Shown: positions 11,494 to 13,060 of the stretch, piece by piece
How the letters are laid out: each line of letters opens with the position of its first letter
Numbering within the stretch: the first letter of the stretch is position 1
NCBI GenBank assembly: GCA_947166205.1
Contig: CAMVDI010000030.1
Span: 1 to 13,060, forward strand
Source: an uncultured Clostridia bacterium
GTDB taxonomy: Bacteria; Bacillota_A; Clostridia; Christensenellales; Aristaeellaceae
DNA length: 13,060 nt
Reading direction: 5' to 3'
Notes under the pieces: generated by a model
Databases searched by the model: none
What the model was told of the DNA's origin: nothing
The model's input: the letters and a program-made list of their open reading frames with translations, nothing else
Made by a program: the position numbers and the translations under genes

Positions 11494-12561
11494 ATGAAGC
11501 ATCCGGCAGGGGATTATCTGATTCTCGACGAAGCCACCGGCGCCTGGCGGGAAGATCCCGAGCAGGTGGTCCGGGACGACGTTGAAAAGCATTACTGGCT
11601 CCATGTCGGGCGGACCATCCTGAAGGACTGGCGCCTGTACCTGATGCTGGTCCCGACCATCCTGGTTTTCCTCTTCTGGCGCTACCTGCCCATGTATGAG
11701 CTCCTGGGCTCCTTCAAGGTGGAGAGCGCTGTAAAGCCGGTGGCCGAGCAGTATTTCAAGGGTTTCTCCAACTTCAAGGGGCTGCTGGTGGGTTCCGGAA
11801 CGTACTCGGTTCTGAGTACGGAGTTCTGGCGCGCCATGCGGAACACCTTCCTGCTCAGCTTCTACGGCCTGCTCTTCGGCTTCCCGATGCCGATCATCCT
11901 GGCCCTCTTCTTCAATGAAATCCGCAGCGACCTGACCCGCAGCGCCCTGCAGGTCATGGCCTATCTGCCGAAGTTCATGTCCACGGTTGTCATGACCTCT
12001 CTGGTGGTCATGCTGGTCAAGCAGGGCTCCGCCGCCAGCCAGACGCCTCCCGGCATTCTGTCCCAGGCGCTGGCCTCCCTGGGGCTCATCTCGCAGGACG
12101 CGGCGCAGAACGGTCTGCTGAACAACCCGGCCTACTTCCGGGCCATCTACCAGATCTCCGGTATCTGGGAGACGGCGGGTTATGACAGCATCGTCTTCTT
12201 CGCGGCCATCATCGCCATCTCCCCCACCAGCTACGAAGCCGCCCAGATTGACGGCGCCGGCAAGTGGGCCCAGATGAGATACGTGGTGCTTCCCAGCATC
12301 CTCTCCACGATCGTAATCATGCTGATCACCCGGATCGGCTCCATGCTCAGCATAGGCTATGAAAAGGTCCTGCTGCTGAGCGAAGGCCGGATCGCGGCGT
12401 ATCAGACGGCTGAAGTGGTTTCCACCTTCGCCTGGCGGGTCAAGGCGAACCAGAGCGGCCTCGCCTCCGCGGCCGAGATGATGAACAACGTCATCGGCAT
12501 GCTGCTGGTCATCGGCGCGAACACCATCGCCCGCAAGGCTTCCAACGTCAGCCTGTACTGA
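11494..12561 (+). CDS. ABC sugar transporter permease, LplB/YteP type
   Basis: A 355-residue inner-membrane permease of the binding-protein-dependent carbohydrate ABC class. Seen: a hydrophilic N-terminal extension of about 45 residues; the first membrane segment YLMLVPTILVFLFW (49-62), followed by RYLPMYEL typical of LplB; and about six membrane helices in all. The cytoplasmic EAA loop SYEAAQIDGAGKWAQ...LP (246-267), which contacts the ATPase, is canonical. I chose ATG 11494 because GGAGG lies seven bases upstream; the ATG at 11488 is too close to it, and GTG 11458 lacks one. This class includes the rhamnogalacturonan/oligogalacturonide importers (YteP-YtcP) of Bacillus. With the pectin genes alongside, unsaturated galacturonides are the likely cargo. 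The region 181-216 between helices seems longer than usual. Confidence 0.92.
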   Translation: MKHPAGDYLILDEATGAWREDPEQVVRDDVEKHYWLHVGRTILKDWRLYLMLVPTILVFLFWRYLPMYELLGSFKVESAVKPVAEQYFKGFSNFKGLLVGSGTYSVLSTEFWRAMRNTFLLSFYGLLFGFPMPIILALFFNEIRSDLTRSALQVMAYLPKFMSTVVMTSLVVMLVKQGSAASQTPPGILSQALASLGLISQDAAQNGLLNNPAYFRAIYQISGIWETAGYDSIVFFAAIIAISPTSYEAAQIDGAGKWAQMRYVVLPSILSTIVIMLITRIGSMLSIGYEKVLLLSEGRIAAYQTAEVVSTFAWRVKANQSGLASAAEMMNNVIGMLLVIGANTIARKASNVSLY

Positions 12562-12579
12562 GAGAGGAGGTTTTGAAGC

Positions 12580-13060
12580 ATGAAAAGAAAACTTGAAATC
12601 TCCGAGCGGATCTTTCAGATCATTGCCTACACCTTCCTGATCGTCTTCGCGCTGCTGTGCCTGTATCCCTTCCTCTATGCCGTCTCCGCTTCCATCAGCG
12701 GGCGGCACGCGGTGGAATACAAGGAGCTGATCCTCCTGCCCAAGGCGGTCCAGTTCGATGCCTTCCGGTATATGTTCAACAGCAATGAGTTCTGGAACTC
12801 CTATTCGAACACCCTGTTCCTGACGATCTACGGTACCATCTGGTCCCTCTTCGTCGCCATCCTGGGCGGCTACGCCCTGAGCAAGAAGCGCCTGCTGTTC
12901 CGGAAGTTCTTCAACTTCTTCCTGGTGTTCACCATGTGGTTCAGCGCCGGTATCGTTCCCCAGTATCTGAACTACATCGCCACCAAGCAGGTCTTCAACG
13001 GCATCGGCATCATGGACGACAAGTGGCTGGTGGTCATCGCCATGGGTATGGCGGCCATGA
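12580..13060 (+). CDS. ABC sugar transporter permease, LplC/YtcP type (partial, cut by window end)
   Basis: The ATG at 12580 follows GAGAGGAGG by nine bases and opens a frame that continues to the window edge (160 codons seen; a full gene of this class is about 290-300). Seen: the N-terminal helix IAYTFLIVFALLCLYPFLYAV; the loop with SISG..AV, common in YtcP/AraQ-like permeases; the next segment FWNSYSNTLFLTIYGTIWSL; and GGYALSKK near residues 103-110. The EAA loop would lie beyond the window. It is paired with the preceding LplB-type gene at an 18-base spacing and forms the second half of the heterodimeric channel. A solute-binding protein gene is expected next. Confidence 0.93.
   Translation, partial: MKRKLEISERIFQIIAYTFLIVFALLCLYPFLYAVSASISGRHAVEYKELILLPKAVQFDAFRYMFNSNEFWNSYSNTLFLTIYGTIWSLFVAILGGYALSKKRLLFRKFFNFFLVFTMWFSAGIVPQYLNYIATKQVFNGIGIMDDKWLVVIAMGMAAM

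Noticed and set aside
11398..12708. 436-residue minus-strand frame
   Set aside because: It is antisense to the LplB-type permease with its canonical EAA loop and has no independent support.

Overview
The window looks like a chromosomal segment from a GC-rich Clostridia-type member of the Bacillota, probably a gut or rumen plant-polysaccharide user. This is inferred from strong GGAGG-type ribosome binding sites, TTGACA/TATAAT-type promoters, frequent G or C at third codon positions, and a pectin-degradation locus with LplB/YtcP-family permeases. No insertion sequence, phage gene or CRISPR array is visible.

Left part (1-2350), mostly minus strand. A consensus-perfect sigma-70 promoter (TTGACA-17-TATAAT, 256-284) fires leftward into about 250 bases with no credible gene. 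This stretch is rich in hairpins and contains two near-identical tRNA D-arm-like segments. One of them sits in a canonical 5' half of a tRNA-Arg(CCT) that does not continue into a normal 3' half before the window ends. Next come trpS (tryptophanyl-tRNA synthetase) and thrH (ThrH-type phosphoserine phosphatase/homoserine phosphotransferase). They form a thrH-trpS operon read leftward from a promoter at 2320-2349, with a hairpin-rich leader.

Middle part (2374-6378), plus strand. A divergent promoter (2374-2402) leads into a possible 50-residue CxxC ORF and an overlapping unrecognised protein. Then come a UlaG-like metallo-beta-lactamase-fold hydrolase, a zinc-dependent phospholipase C-like protein and a MATE-family exporter. 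Their shared orientation suggests co-transcription, but the products share no obvious pathway.

Right part (6508-13060), plus strand: a pectin/galacturonate utilisation locus. A promoter at 6508-6536 drives an unrecognised 142-residue protein whose stop overlaps the start of a cytoplasmic GH28 polygalacturonase by 4 bases. kduI follows, then a 68-bp tandem repeat carrying GC hairpins, then a KduD/gluconate-5-dehydrogenase-like SDR enzyme and a terminator. A second promoter (about 10726-10755) precedes a small polytopic membrane protein and two ABC sugar permeases of the LplB/LplC (YteP/YtcP) type; the second permease runs off the window. A consistent reading is that oligogalacturonides are imported by the permeases and trimmed inside the cell by GH28, while unsaturated uronates are isomerised by KduI and reduced by the SDR toward 2-keto-3-deoxygluconate. 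The solute-binding protein, the ATPase, KDG kinase and KDPG aldolase are not in the window.
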